A stretch of 64,000 nucleotides of DNA from contig OZ005621.1 of NCBI GenBank assembly GCA_963930655.1, positions 7,613,001 through 7,677,000 of the forward strand, read 5' to 3'. The notes below the pieces were generated by a model that saw only the letters and a list, made by a program, of their open reading frames with translations, did no database searches and was not told the DNA's origin. Of this stretch, positions 57,901 through 64,000 are shown piece by piece (within the stretch, counting starts at the first letter, position 1; each line of letters opens with the position of its first letter). The translations under genes were made by a program, and so were the position numbers. The stretch comes from Myrica gale (lineage: Eukaryota > Streptophyta > Magnoliopsida > Fagales > Myricaceae).

Positions 57901-58679
57901 GGCTAGTGAGAGATAGAAAGAGCAGAAGCATAGAATGTGAGGATCTTTTCCTTTCAAATGCAATTAAAGGACTCTAAATTGAGCATGGAAACTATGCGTC
58001 CATCCACATCCTTGGTTAATTTTATGAACTTAAACTACTACGAAAATAAAGCACACATCATGCCATTCCTTGTGCTAGCAAGTACTCGTTTTCTTTGTAC
58101 TATTGACTTAGCAAGTTAGGACCCCTACAAGTGGCGTCCTCAAAGAATTCTTGATTTCTAGAGCTTGTTTGTTCAGAGTTCACAAACAAGTAATAGTGAA
58201 AGGGAAGTAGATGCTACCTCCAAACGGCCCTCTTGTGGACGAGGCACGGGCAGCCCTTTCTTACTGCCCAGGAGGCGTTCTTTTTACCCTTGAAATGCCT
58301 TATTCTGGAAGGTGATTCTTTACTTGTTATTGAGGCTATCAACAATCAAGGGAATGGAGAAGATTACAGATTTCAACTATTGTGGCTGATATTTGTAGAT
58401 TAGCTTCAGCTAGAGTATTGGGAGTTTTCTCATGTTAAGAGAGAGGCTAATGGGTTTGCTCATAAATTCCCATTTCATGTATTCTAGGAACCGTTCTCTT
58501 GAGCGACAATCTTTGGTTTCCACCTTGAATTGTCCGCTCTTTGGTAATGACGATGTTTATTTAGAAAAGAAGAAGAAGAAGGGAAGTAGATGCTTTCTAT
58601 TAAATCTTTTTTTTCCAATTTCATGCAGGGTTTTACAAATGCTGTTAAAAGGCCAGTTCGTATGGGTGACCTTCTGTGA
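33927..58679 (+). CDS. CTF18: CTF18, alternative clamp-loader large subunit
   Basis: AAA+ ATPase that forms the CTF18-RFC complex with RFC2-5, DCC1 and CTF8, loads PCNA and supports sister-chromatid cohesion in the nucleus. Exons: 33927-34455, 36238-36299, 37316-37453, 37588-37863, 38768-38854, 39634-39735, 39819-39884, 40596-40706, 40782-40843, 41431-41475, 42042-42115, 42219-42286, 48621-48689, 48792-48892, 48981-49062, 49169-49247, 49339-49426, 49509-49662, 54691-54882, 54987-55046, 55838-56154, 57391-57496, 58629-58679. All introns are GT-AG. The sum is 2919 bp (972 codons) with no stop. Motifs: [11 protein letters not shown] box, Walker [18 protein letters not shown], Walker B IIDEIDG, sensor 1 [11 protein letters not shown], sensor 2 region [11 protein letters not shown]. 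The C-terminal [12 protein letters not shown]...GDLL tail matches the segment that binds DCC1-CTF8 in other eukaryotes. Introns 12 (6.3 kb) and 18 (5.0 kb) are swollen by transposons. Confidence 0.95.
39059..39390. mobile_element. Mutator-type MITE in CTF18 intron 5, 9-bp target duplication
   Basis: The ends GGGGTAAATATACTTTGCCCC and ...GGGGCAAAGTGTATTTAACCC are inverted repeats, and the arms remain complementary for about 100 bp. Flanks TAGGATTTT (39050-39058) and TAGGATATT (39391-39399) match at 8 of 9 bases, the 9-bp duplication typical of Mutator-like elements. No ORF. Confidence 0.8.
41567..41640 (+). repeat. Possible SINE-like remnant in CTF18 intron 10
   Basis: Contains CTAACTAATTGGGGTTAGCC followed by ACATGAATCCC and GCCATATAACC. 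This resembles the TAGTTGGGGTCGGCTACATGAATCC block common in dispersed short plant repeats. No promoter boxes or target duplication were found, so this is a weak call. Confidence 0.3.
42773..44542 (+). CDS. LINE ORF1, 589 codons, intact
   Basis: First ORF of the intron-12 LINE, complete from ATG 42773. The N-terminal region (residues about 35-130: [35 protein letters not shown]) resembles the ORF1 product of other plant LINEs, presumed to be RNA-binding. It lacks the DUF4283 and CCHC knuckle seen in the LINE at 20-25 kb, so the two LINEs belong to different lineages. The middle holds a short repeat ([11 protein letters not shown] / [11 protein letters not shown]) and an alanine/glycine/glutamine-rich low-complexity segment. 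The stop codon overlaps the ORF2 start as ATGA. Confidence 0.75.
   Translation: MAFFRSLVIEAKLFQFSVSAFGLVTLTEQSRNSQSVIRVGKYGVVWLANLFGKLVQSRVSVDFSEKFNESSHAFLAQLCSNRGGRYVAIAEFGERRRRGAVMVPEGKSSGGWLAFARTCEELIVVIGELQRKRKGSVAVPVRVGWSFADSVKGGLPETKAVEKGPLCRFSAEVGRQHRQLALRFPSSQYADPHEEGVLPQVSEQAALGAESDKDLWQHLMSLKAEVDWVVGRVKSRLQHSELQAQSQPKQDSTVLQAQSQPKHDSSVLALSCRVCGYKLSALQTQQNQVQALGGADVEAQRPSVVLGEEAHKCVRLGAVLEAQQCVRLGDRLGEEAQQRGVDEAQTVRCSSGLGHPGVDLPVGCGPGHPKALVSQHVEDAGVVVGSASPGLGVVGRLLGVDEADASAVGVSAPAMLESVVGEPEGDDFATGLAMESQDRAASPAGVVSLHILGPSEGSSGQGAEVRDEGALVIFNTEGDATCTEPLQTLHPGVEKKPGGESYVPSSWVLEMLSSFRHLVGVSCDGHEVELLQLFAALDLERGMGRDKSGRAGGKLFRELKSLKCSVNYGGSMSGPRKGRKVGRALVPFL
44539..48181 (+). pseudogene. 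LINE ORF2: endonuclease, RT and zf-RVT; slightly damaged
   Basis: Uninterrupted from ATG 44539 to 47031 (830 codons). Endonuclease domain: [61 protein letters not shown] domain: [69 protein letters not shown] and the catalytic [12 protein letters not shown] at 47029 replaces the usual W in the segment before GSV. The frame continues, shifts near 47310, meets a second TGA at 47514 and shifts again near 47715 into the zf-RVT domain ([18 protein letters not shown]). It ends at 48181. No C-terminal RNase H is present, unlike the 20-25 kb LINE. Confidence 0.92.
50020..50225. repeat. Subterminal TTTTTGGGCC-type repeat array of the hAT element
   Basis: A run of imperfect ~25-nt units built on TTTTTGGGCCATTT/TTTGGACC (for example GGGCCCATTTGTTGGGC, GGGCCATTTCGACC, GGGCCATTTAGATCC). 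Subterminal repeats of this kind bind the transposase in other hAT elements. Open frames crossing it on both strands are a by-product of the repeat. Confidence 0.6.
50600..50957 (-). pseudogene. hAT transposase remnant: N-terminus and BED zinc finger
   Basis: Starts [14 protein letters not shown] on the minus strand (about 50969), with a Ser/Thr/Pro-rich leader and a basic [16 protein letters not shown] at 50747-50749 then stands where BED domains have the conserved W. The frame continues with [24 protein letters not shown] and [12 protein letters not shown], a typical BED zinc finger (C-x2-C, then H-x-x-x-C). The catalytic RNase H-like core and dimerisation region are missing from the element. 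Confidence 0.75.
51386..51397 (+). mobile_element. 12-nt retroposon tail flanked by 20-bp target duplication
   Basis: CTTATCAAAAAA sits between two identical copies of AATTTAGCAAGTCAAACAAG (51366-51385 and 51398-51417). The 12 nt are identical to the last 12 nt of the intron-12 LINE (48238-48249). A direct duplication of this length around a LINE tail is the signature of target-primed reverse transcription that stopped almost at once. Confidence 0.7.
51768..52480. repeat. Direct duplication within the hAT element
   Basis: A segment of about 110-120 bp (GAAGTAGCAATCAGCACAAA, TTAGCAATCTAGCTGACAAA, then AGTAAATATAAATATATCTC and AAATACCATGATT) at about 51768-51880 recurs at 52083-52142 and 52397-52425. 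The second copy is split by the MITE at 52143-52396. Between the copies lies an unrelated ~190-bp stretch (51890-52080) with an open frame of unknown origin. Confidence 0.7.
52143..52396. mobile_element. Palindromic Mutator-type MITE nested in the hAT element
   Basis: 254 bp. GGGTTAAATGCATGTCATGC at the left is perfectly mirrored at the right, and the arms continue (CCCCTGTGGTATGCGGTAAT; CCCCTGAGGTAAACA) almost to the centre, so the whole element folds into a hairpin. It is flanked by a perfect 9-bp duplication TAAATATAA (52134-52142 and 52397-52405). Confidence 0.92.
53757..54130. mobile_element. Inverted-repeat MITE in CTF18 intron 18
   Basis: The left arm (ACATTTTTCGCCCCTCAACT, GACACTTTGCACTTTGAACT, TTTGCACCCTCTGCTGTTAA) is mirrored by the right arm (AGCGGAGAGGGTGCAAAGTG, GTTGAGGGGTGAAATG, CGAGGTGCAATGTGTGAGCA, GACGAAAAGTGTAT) with moderate divergence. 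It has no ORF, and the exact ends and target duplication are not clear. Confidence 0.65.
56501..56704 (+). mobile_element. tRNA-derived SINE in CTF18 intron 21
   Basis: A 204-bp element with a box A-like TGGTGTGGTGGTAAGGC (about 56515), a box B AGTTCGAGCCC (56558-56568), a GC-rich body and a 3' end TTTCCTCGTCATC followed by 12 A. It is flanked by a perfect 14-bp duplication GGAATAAGCCCTTA (56487-56500 and 56705-56718). Box spacing and lack of a cloverleaf show it is a SINE and not a tRNA gene. Its 3' end resembles that of the intron-12 LINE (AATTTCCTTACTTATC then A-tail). Confidence 0.9.
58200..58500 (+). pseudogene. RNase H-like (RVT_3) relic in CTF18 intron 22
   Basis: Frames with shifts read [29 protein letters not shown], and [14 protein letters not shown]. 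These are the RNase H blocks (EA..AL, EsD...vi.aln, vkReaN.vAH) found in plant RVT_3 domains and LINE tails. It is a short degraded fragment with no start or flanking RT. Confidence 0.6.
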
Positions 58680-59260
58680 TCAATCTCAGTTCTTGTAGGC
58701 AAGATGAAATTGTTTTTTTTTTGTCCATTTATAGGATATACCAATCCTTTTTACTTGACTGAAGTAGTCAAAATTTCCCTGATGTTCATAATCCAATTTA
58801 GTATAGAATAATAATGTATGAATTTCTCCTACAATTAATAGTTTCAGAGAAATTCACTTGGAGACTTAAAACCAGATTAATGCTTCAAGTTCTCTCACAA
58901 GATTAATAAAAGCTGGAAGGTGAAGCCCACCGATACAATTATTCCCCTGATCTTTTCCAATGGATGTCAACTCCTATGTATGGCAATCAGATTCGGGTTT
59001 AAACATCTCATCCTGAGGTCATCCATTTAAATATTGCATTCAAATAAGTGCATCGAATGACAAACAGATGAATTGAGGATTCTTCATGACCGAGCTTTCG
59101 TAGGGGAGTGACTTCAGTTCAGGTTTGTTTTTTAATGTGCTCTAGTCCTTATTTTATACATTTAGGGACCCCAGTGAATCTGTGGTTCTCACTTCTCAGA
59201 TTCTAGGTTATCTGCTCGTTAATTTTTGCAGGAAAAAGTTTTGGTTCCCTCGGCAACTCT
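58680..59260. other. CTF18 3' UTR and downstream spacer
   Basis: AT-rich sequence after the CTF18 stop codon, with no coding signature and no clear repeat. The poly(A) site was not located. Confidence 0.4.
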
Positions 59261-59299
59261 ATGCTAGGGCCAATAGATACATTTACATGCATTTTCACA

Positions 59300-60030
59300 A
59301 TTGATGATTGTTAAAGCTTGAATAAGTGCAATTTGGAGAGAGATAAACACAATATGTGGTCCACACTGCTCGAAACTTGACAGAGACAACATTAAATAGT
59401 GTAGGGTCCATCTATTGTGTCTATTTCTTCGAATTATATGATACAATTTGAGTAAGAAATTGTAAATGATCCATATCCCTTTCCATAATTGATGATTGAC
59501 CGGAATTGAATAAGGGACAACTAAAGTAATAGAGAGTAAGAGTAATATGAGCTTTTCCCATTTCGATATTTCCGACTGAAGAAAAGAAATAGAGTTCAGG
59601 ATACCTGTAAAGGAACTAAGATCTTCTATAACCCGAATTGTACTATGCAATTCAGAGGGAGATATGTATAATATGTGGACCTCATTGTAGGGTCTACACT
59701 ATCCGAAATTTTACACGGACAACATTAAATAGTGCGTGATCAATCTATTGTGTTTATCTCTCTTCAAATTGTATTGTGCCATTTGGATAAAAAATTGTAG
59801 AGTATCCTTATCACGTTTCACAATTGTGACTGGCAAAACTTGAATATGTTTAATTCGGAGAAAGATGAACCGACATGTGGTTCATGCTGCCCAAAACTCG
59901 ACACATGCAACATTAAATAGTATATGATCCATATGTTGTGTCTATCCATTGGAATTGTACGGTACATTAAATAGTATATGATCCACATGTGTCTATTCGT
60001 TCGAATTGTAAGGGACAACTAAAGTAAGTA
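59300..60030. repeat. Cluster of three or four diverged ~150-300 bp repeat units
   Basis: The core AACATTAAATAGTGTAGGGT or ...TATATGATCCA, preceded by a CACTGCTCGAAACTTGACA-like stretch and followed by TATTGTGTCTAT and TCGAATTGTA, recurs at about 59390, 59725, 59910 and (partial) 59965. Copies differ by many substitutions. It looks like a local array of an old dispersed repeat. Confidence 0.65.
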
Positions 60031-60332
60031 GTTTTCTTTCGTTTCAATATAAACTATGGGTGGTTACTATACTTTCCATGAAAACTTGATGTTAAACTCA
60101 TGAAACTTTGTAAACAACCCTATGTAAAGGTATGGTTAAATTAATCACCATACCAATGCAAGTTGGGAATTGATTTCATCATAATCAGCAAAAAAGGGCA
60201 GCAGTAGACAGACCCATATATAGTATATATACGCAGAAGAGAGTACCCATGTTAAAGCTCCCTCATCACCATTTATATGACCAACTTCCATTCAGTAAAC
60301 ATTTAACACACGAAATTATTACATGATCCACG

Positions 60333-60600
60333 CGACGACTCACCTACACACATTATCCAAATCTAACGTCGACAAAGACACATAATCCATATTGTCTCGG
60401 AACCAGAACCAGAACCAGCAAACGCCGATATAGAACATAGGAAGTTAACACATTCGACACGACGACTCACCTACACACATTATCCAAAATTTAACGACAA
60501 AGACGCATATAATCCATGTCTCGAAACCAGAACCAGATGTTCAACCAGCAAACACCGATATAGAACAACAGAGTCAGATGATCAACCAGCAAACACCGCA
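60333..60600. repeat. Tandem duplication of a ~127-bp unit
   Basis: CGACGACTCACCTACACACA begins at both 60333 and 60460. The units continue in parallel through TTATCCAAA, CGACAAAGAC, ATAATCCAT, AACCAGAACCAG and CCAGCAAAC(G/A)CCGATATAGAAC, with small indels. A third partial unit (GATCAACCAGCAAACACCG) follows at about 60580. Confidence 0.85.
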
Positions 60601-61334
60601 AGAGTGTAGACGAAGTATATATGCTCCGTACGTCATGTTTGGAGAGAGCATTTTCGACTCGATTTTGCCTTGTAACTCAAGATAACGCACATCTACGAGA
60701 TAAGCCATTTCCAGTGATGAGGATCATCTCCCCATATTATAGCTATCTCCCTCGCTGCCAGCATGTAACATTTCTTCCCGTACAACTTATCCATGGCAAA
60801 GCTCTGTTTAATCACCATTCCAGCCATCGTAGGAACCACCAAAGCAAATATATATATATATGAGGGATAGAGATAAGAGTTTATGAACCAGTTAAAAGTA
60901 CGAAACACTGTAACTTCAATAAAATTAACAATTTTTCTTTTAATTTTTTGGTGGATAAGTTCTACGATTGGGATTCCGATCATATGAAAGATTAACATGT
61001 GGTAAACTATAGGCTTAAATATTACGTATATATTTGGGGTTTAACTTTTTCCTGGAAATGCCCCTAGGGTAAAGTTTGTTGTCCCGCCGTCCCTGAGGTT
61101 TAAGACGATTCCCAAGCATGTCCCTCCGTCCGACTTCCGTCAAAAAATTGACGGAAGTTGCTGACGTGTTAAAAAAACCAAGTCATATTCAATAAGAACG
61201 CAACACGTGTCTCAAGTATCTGAAATTACGAGAATGCCCCTACCATGTCATATGCTCCTTCTCCACTTCTTCTCTGTTCGCTTTTTTTCATTTTCCCCTC
61301 TGGTTTCAATGAGGAAACAATCTTCTTGCATATC

Positions 61335-61485
61335 TGAACTGGGTCTTGAGCCACGACAGGTTGTTGTATGGTTTCAAAACCGAAGGGCTCGCTGAAAGAA
61401 CAAGAAATTGGAGGAATAGTACTCTGGCTTGAAGAAAGAACACGAAAGCACGCTATTTGAGAAATGTCGGCTTGAGTCCGAGGTC
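61335..61485 (+). pseudogene. Captured HD-Zip I gene fragment
   Basis: Reads ELGLEPRQVVVWFQNRRAR, the homeodomain recognition helix. A TGA follows where W is expected, then KNKKLEE, another stop, and YSGLKKEHEST and EKCRLESEV, the start of the leucine zipper. The wording KNKKLEE and KCRLESEV resembles the HD-Zip I subgroup of ATHB21/40/53. Only helix 3 and the first zipper heptads are present. No start codon or N-terminal homeodomain helices lie nearby. Confidence 0.8.
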
Positions 61486-61489
61486 TTTC

Positions 61490-62000
61490 TCTCTCTCTCT
61501 CTCCCTCTCATGCATATCTGTTTGTTCTCCATCTGTCATTGACCGAAAGAACCCATTGAAGGAACCCATATTTGGCATCTTGCTCCACGTCGGCTTCCCC
61601 ATATTTGCTTGTTGAAGATGATGACCATGACCACTGACACCGCCACTATTCCCAACCCCATTACCACCAATCTCGTTCACATTTCCACCTCCTTCACCAC
61701 CTTGCCTCACCAACCCTTCATTTCCTGCGCTCCCTACATTCCCTGCACCACCACCATGATATTGCTGCCCCCCAACAGTCCCTTGCCTGATACAATCGTC
61801 CCTTTGATCTCATTACCTCTACACGCTTGATTGTTTTGAAACCCAGGCGCGCTAGCTCCACCACCACCCTCACCGACACCAGTTATGGAAACTCCACGCT
61901 GCTCTGGCGCTACCTTCGGTGAAGACTCTCCCTTCTCCTCCTCCTGATTCCTAAACCCGAGCTCCTTGCCCTTTCTCAGAGACTGTAGAAATCGCACACG
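61490..62000 (-). pseudogene. Second captured fragment in the Pack-MULE, glycine-rich
   Basis: Minus-strand frames at 61997-61734 and 61713-61453 are rich in Gly, Asn, Gln and Ser (EGGGNVNEIGGNGVGNSGG, GKPTWSKMPNMGSFNGFF). They look coding-like in composition but I cannot assign a family. They lie opposite in strand to the HD-Zip fragment, so the element may have joined pieces from two genes. Confidence 0.35.
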
Positions 62001-62362
62001 ACTCGGAAGAAGGGGGCAGCGACGTAAGAGACTGAGAAGAAAGGGGCAAGAAGATATCTTAATATTCTAAGATATATTAAATGACAAGGCAGGGGCATTG
62101 TGGTCATTTCCTGTCACTTCGCTGGTGTGGCATGCACACTAGGCGATGGTGGACACGTGTTGAATTTTTATTGGTGATGACGTCGATAGTTTTTGACACG
62201 TCAGCAACTTCCGTCAGTCTTGAGACGGAAGTTGGACGGAGGGACATGGATGAGAAAGTGAATCAACCCTAGGGACGGCAAGACAACAAAGTTTACCCTA
62301 AGAGCATTTCCAGGAAAAAGTTAAACTCCAGGGATATACGTAATATTTAAGCATAATCTATA

Positions 62363-63040
62363 CATGTCGAACTTCGAGAAAAAAGTAGCCTCACCGTTAA
62401 AAATTATATTAGAATTCCAGTAATTATAACTTAGGTTTAAATTTAATCCACAAAATTAATAACCAAAATGGTACCATTTTGACATCCATTGAATATCTCT
62501 GATCAGGGGAATTCCAAAACCAAGAAAAGTTACTTAAAGATCAAATTAAAAACATTAGGAAGTTAATTAAAGTATCGATCTTTAATATCGTATTTCCTAA
62601 AAATAACAAAACCAAATAGCCATTTTTATTAGACAACGAGGTATGAAGTTAACCAAAACAGCATAAAACAATATCAAGAGGCAATTTTCTGGAATTATTT
62701 TCCTATAGAAGTAGGATTTATATATGAAGAGGTGTAAATGGCAATTCCATGCAAGCATTAAATATTACACACAAAAATTGACCTTTATATATATATATAT
62801 ATATATATGCTCGAAAACTCTTCCTTTTGATAATTGGTACAATGTTTATTTTCCCAAATACTGATTTTATAAAGTTTCACTCAGCCTTAATTAGAATCTA
62901 TACCACGTAACATTTTGTATAATAAGTTAAATAGGATTCCCTTATGATCACAGGGGCATTTCTTGAAGCAAAATTAGTGTATAAAGTTCTCATTTCCTAT
63001 ATCTAATAAACATAAATAGGTAGGGTCTTAATTTTCTCAC
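62363..63040. other. Intron remainder of the F-box/PP2-B pseudogene
   Basis: AT-rich, with an (AT)n microsatellite at 62785-62808. No coding signature. Confidence 0.5.
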
Positions 63041-63322
63041 CATGTTCCCGTTGCGGATGAGGATAGGATTATCGCAAAGATGAAAGAAAAGAACCTTCTC
63101 AGGCAAGGTACTCAAGGGTAATGACGATGTCGAAACTGCTTCAGAAATTATCTGCTCATACTCCGGTGGCAAAAACCTCTCCCGCGCGAGATTCGAAGTT
63201 GCAGCTGATCTGAAGACTCGAGAGACCAGTTACAACCTGCATGCAGCGGCAGGGGAGGTGGCAGAAATTATCTGGCCGATGCATTCTTCCGGTAGTATCC
63301 TTGTAATATCCACTCGATCCAT

Positions 63323-63549
63323 CTCTCTCTAGTTCTTATTTCTCTTTTCTTCTCGGACAAGAGAAGGAAGCAGACAAACTTGAAAATTAAGTAATAGGAA
63401 GCCTGATTAATTCCGTTGAATTCTTAGGCACTCTCACATACAACTAGTTACATTAAGCTTGTCATTGGGATGATCCACTCTCACATACAACTAGTTCATA
63501 TCAGATTGTTAAGTTACAAAGGAAGAGTCCCTCATGAATTGAATTCAGA
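63323..63549. other. Upstream flank of the F-box/PP2-B pseudogene
   Basis: Contains a CT-rich stretch directly before the start codon (minus strand AGAGAGAG then ATG). A repeated ACTCTCACATACAACTAGTT occurs twice (63430-63449 and 63477-63496), a short direct duplication about 47 bp apart. No other feature was seen. Confidence 0.45.
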
Positions 63550-63990
63550 GGTGGCCCAATGAGCTAGACAATGCGACACATTGTTTGCACCCCTTTTGGT
63601 GTGTTGGCACTTCCCAATATTCCAGCTGTCGAAAGTGCCCATAAATTTTCATGATAGTATTGGGGATGCGCCAATTGGTTCTCCTGGGGAAAGCTTAGAG
63701 GCTGTTCGGTGGTGTAGAATTTTGAGAATTTTTTTTGTTTTAAGAATTTTTATGTGATGTTAACTTTATTGACATGCGTGCAGTAGTTATTTTTAAGTGA
63801 TGTTAAAAAAATGTTCGGTTTGTGTATTCTCAGAATTCAAAAAATCCTGTGAATACACAATTGCCGAACAAGCCCTTAAAGAGCATCAATAACCTCTAGT
63901 GCATCACCTTCCACAATAATCGCCATGTATCCTCTTTGAATTCACAGTCTCTTCAACACCTAATTTGACACCTAATAATACTTATTATTT
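63550..63990 (-). pseudogene. RNase H (RVT_3) relic split by a MITE
   Basis: On the minus strand, 63960-63885 reads MAIIVEGDALEVIDAL and 63640-63550 reads TKRGANNVAHCLAHWATSEF. These are the EsD...v.ai and ReaN.vAH.LA.wa blocks of a plant RNase H-like domain in the correct order. The piece between them is interrupted by an inverted-repeat element at about 63700-63878. Confidence 0.6.
63700..63878. mobile_element. Small hAT-type MITE inside the RNase H relic
   Basis: The left end GGCTGTTCGGTGGTGTAG and right end ...AATTGCCGAACAAGCC are inverted repeats (GGCTTGTTCGGC on the complement). The internal arms GAATTTTGAGAATT and AGAATTCAAAAAATCC also pair. Flanks GCTTAGAG and CCTTAAAG agree at 6 of 8 bases, which suggests an eroded 8-bp target duplication. 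Confidence 0.65.
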
Positions 63991-64000
63991 AAAATTTAAT

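Larger units (their letters stand above)
61011..62353. mobile_element. Pack-MULE in the F-box/PP2-B intron, 9-bp target duplication
   Basis: The ends GGCTTAAATATTACGTATAT and ...ATACGTAATATTTAAGCA are inverted repeats. Similarity extends about 170 bp inward on both sides (TTTAACTTTTTCCTGGAAAT; ATGTCCCTCCGTCC; GACGGAAGTTGCTGACGTGT). Flanks TAAACTATA (61002-61010) and TAATCTATA (62354-62362) agree at 8 of 9 bases. The interior contains captured host fragments and no transposase. Confidence 0.85.
60610..63322 (-). pseudogene. PP2-B: F-box/PP2-B (phloem protein 2-like) pseudogene
   Basis: Two minus-strand exons. Exon 1 (63322-63041) starts MDRVDITRILPEECIGQIIS, an F-box, and continues SPAAACRL, LVSRVFRSAA, FLPPEYEQIISEAV and FFHLCDNPILI. 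It has a TAA at 63230-63232 where F-box/PP2 proteins have S (CRLSLVS). It ends at a good donor. Exon 2 (from 60803) follows a good acceptor in the same phase: SFAMDKLYGKKCYMLAAREI then IIWGDDPHHWKW, the start of the PP2 lectin-like domain. The segment after WKW is deleted. The frame resumes shifted (YLELQGKIESKMLSPNMTYG) and the C-terminal part is lost. A MULE sits in the intron. Intact members act as substrate adaptors of SCF ubiquitin ligases. Confidence 0.85.

Noticed and set aside
61335-61485. HD-Zip transcription-factor gene
   Set aside because: Only one helix and the start of the zipper are present, with two stops, all between MULE inverted repeats. It is a captured fragment.

Overview
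This is nuclear DNA of a flowering plant, most likely a eudicot. The genes have many short GT-AG exons and long AT-rich introns, and their protein products match plant families (COQ6, ABC1K1, SDI/MS5-like TPR proteins, CTF18, F-box/PP2-B). The space between genes is packed with plant-type transposable elements. The species cannot be named from the sequence.

Layout. 1-6.5 kb: the last eight exons of COQ6, the ubiquinone flavin monooxygenase (+ strand; the first exon lies outside the window). 8.0-11.5 kb: five minus-strand exons of the C-terminal part of an ABC1K1-like protein with no kinase domain upstream, and a copia-type solo LTR against the first exon. 11.9-25.5 kb: a block of old elements. 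It holds an LTR-like non-coding repeat with a degenerate TGTCGACACA array, a defective Ty1/copia element whose two flanks differ, a hAT transposase relic, and a plant L1-type LINE whose 5' part is inverted, as expected from twin priming. 27.1-28.4 kb: a MULE-like element with ~250 bp terminal inverted repeats and a 138-codon internal ORF. 28.9-31.3 kb: an intact four-exon SULFUR DEFICIENCY-INDUCED (SDI1/SDI2) gene. 33.9-58.7 kb: a complete CTF18 gene whose 23 exons read through as 972 codons across ~24.7 kb. 60.6-63.3 kb: a broken F-box/PP2-B gene with a gene-capturing MULE in its intron. 63.5-64 kb: an RNase H relic split by a MITE.

The most informative region is CTF18. Its coding frame and splice sites are intact although its introns carry a nearly full-length sense LINE (12-bp target duplication), a 3.1 kb hAT derivative (8-bp target duplication) that itself hosts a 9-bp-TSD MITE, two further MITEs, a tRNA-type SINE and an RNase H relic. 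An E2F-type dyad lies just upstream of the start codon, as expected for a replication-factor gene. The LINE, the SINE and a 12-nt insertion flanked by a 20-bp duplication share an ATCAAAAAA-type 3' end. This suggests that one LINE machinery made all three, including an almost completely 5'-truncated copy.

The functional genes here are unrelated single-copy housekeeping or regulatory genes: mitochondrial ubiquinone synthesis, sulfur-starvation response, and PCNA loading with sister-chromatid cohesion. They do not form a pathway cluster. I found no convincing new molecular system. The notable content is in transposon mechanism and nesting.
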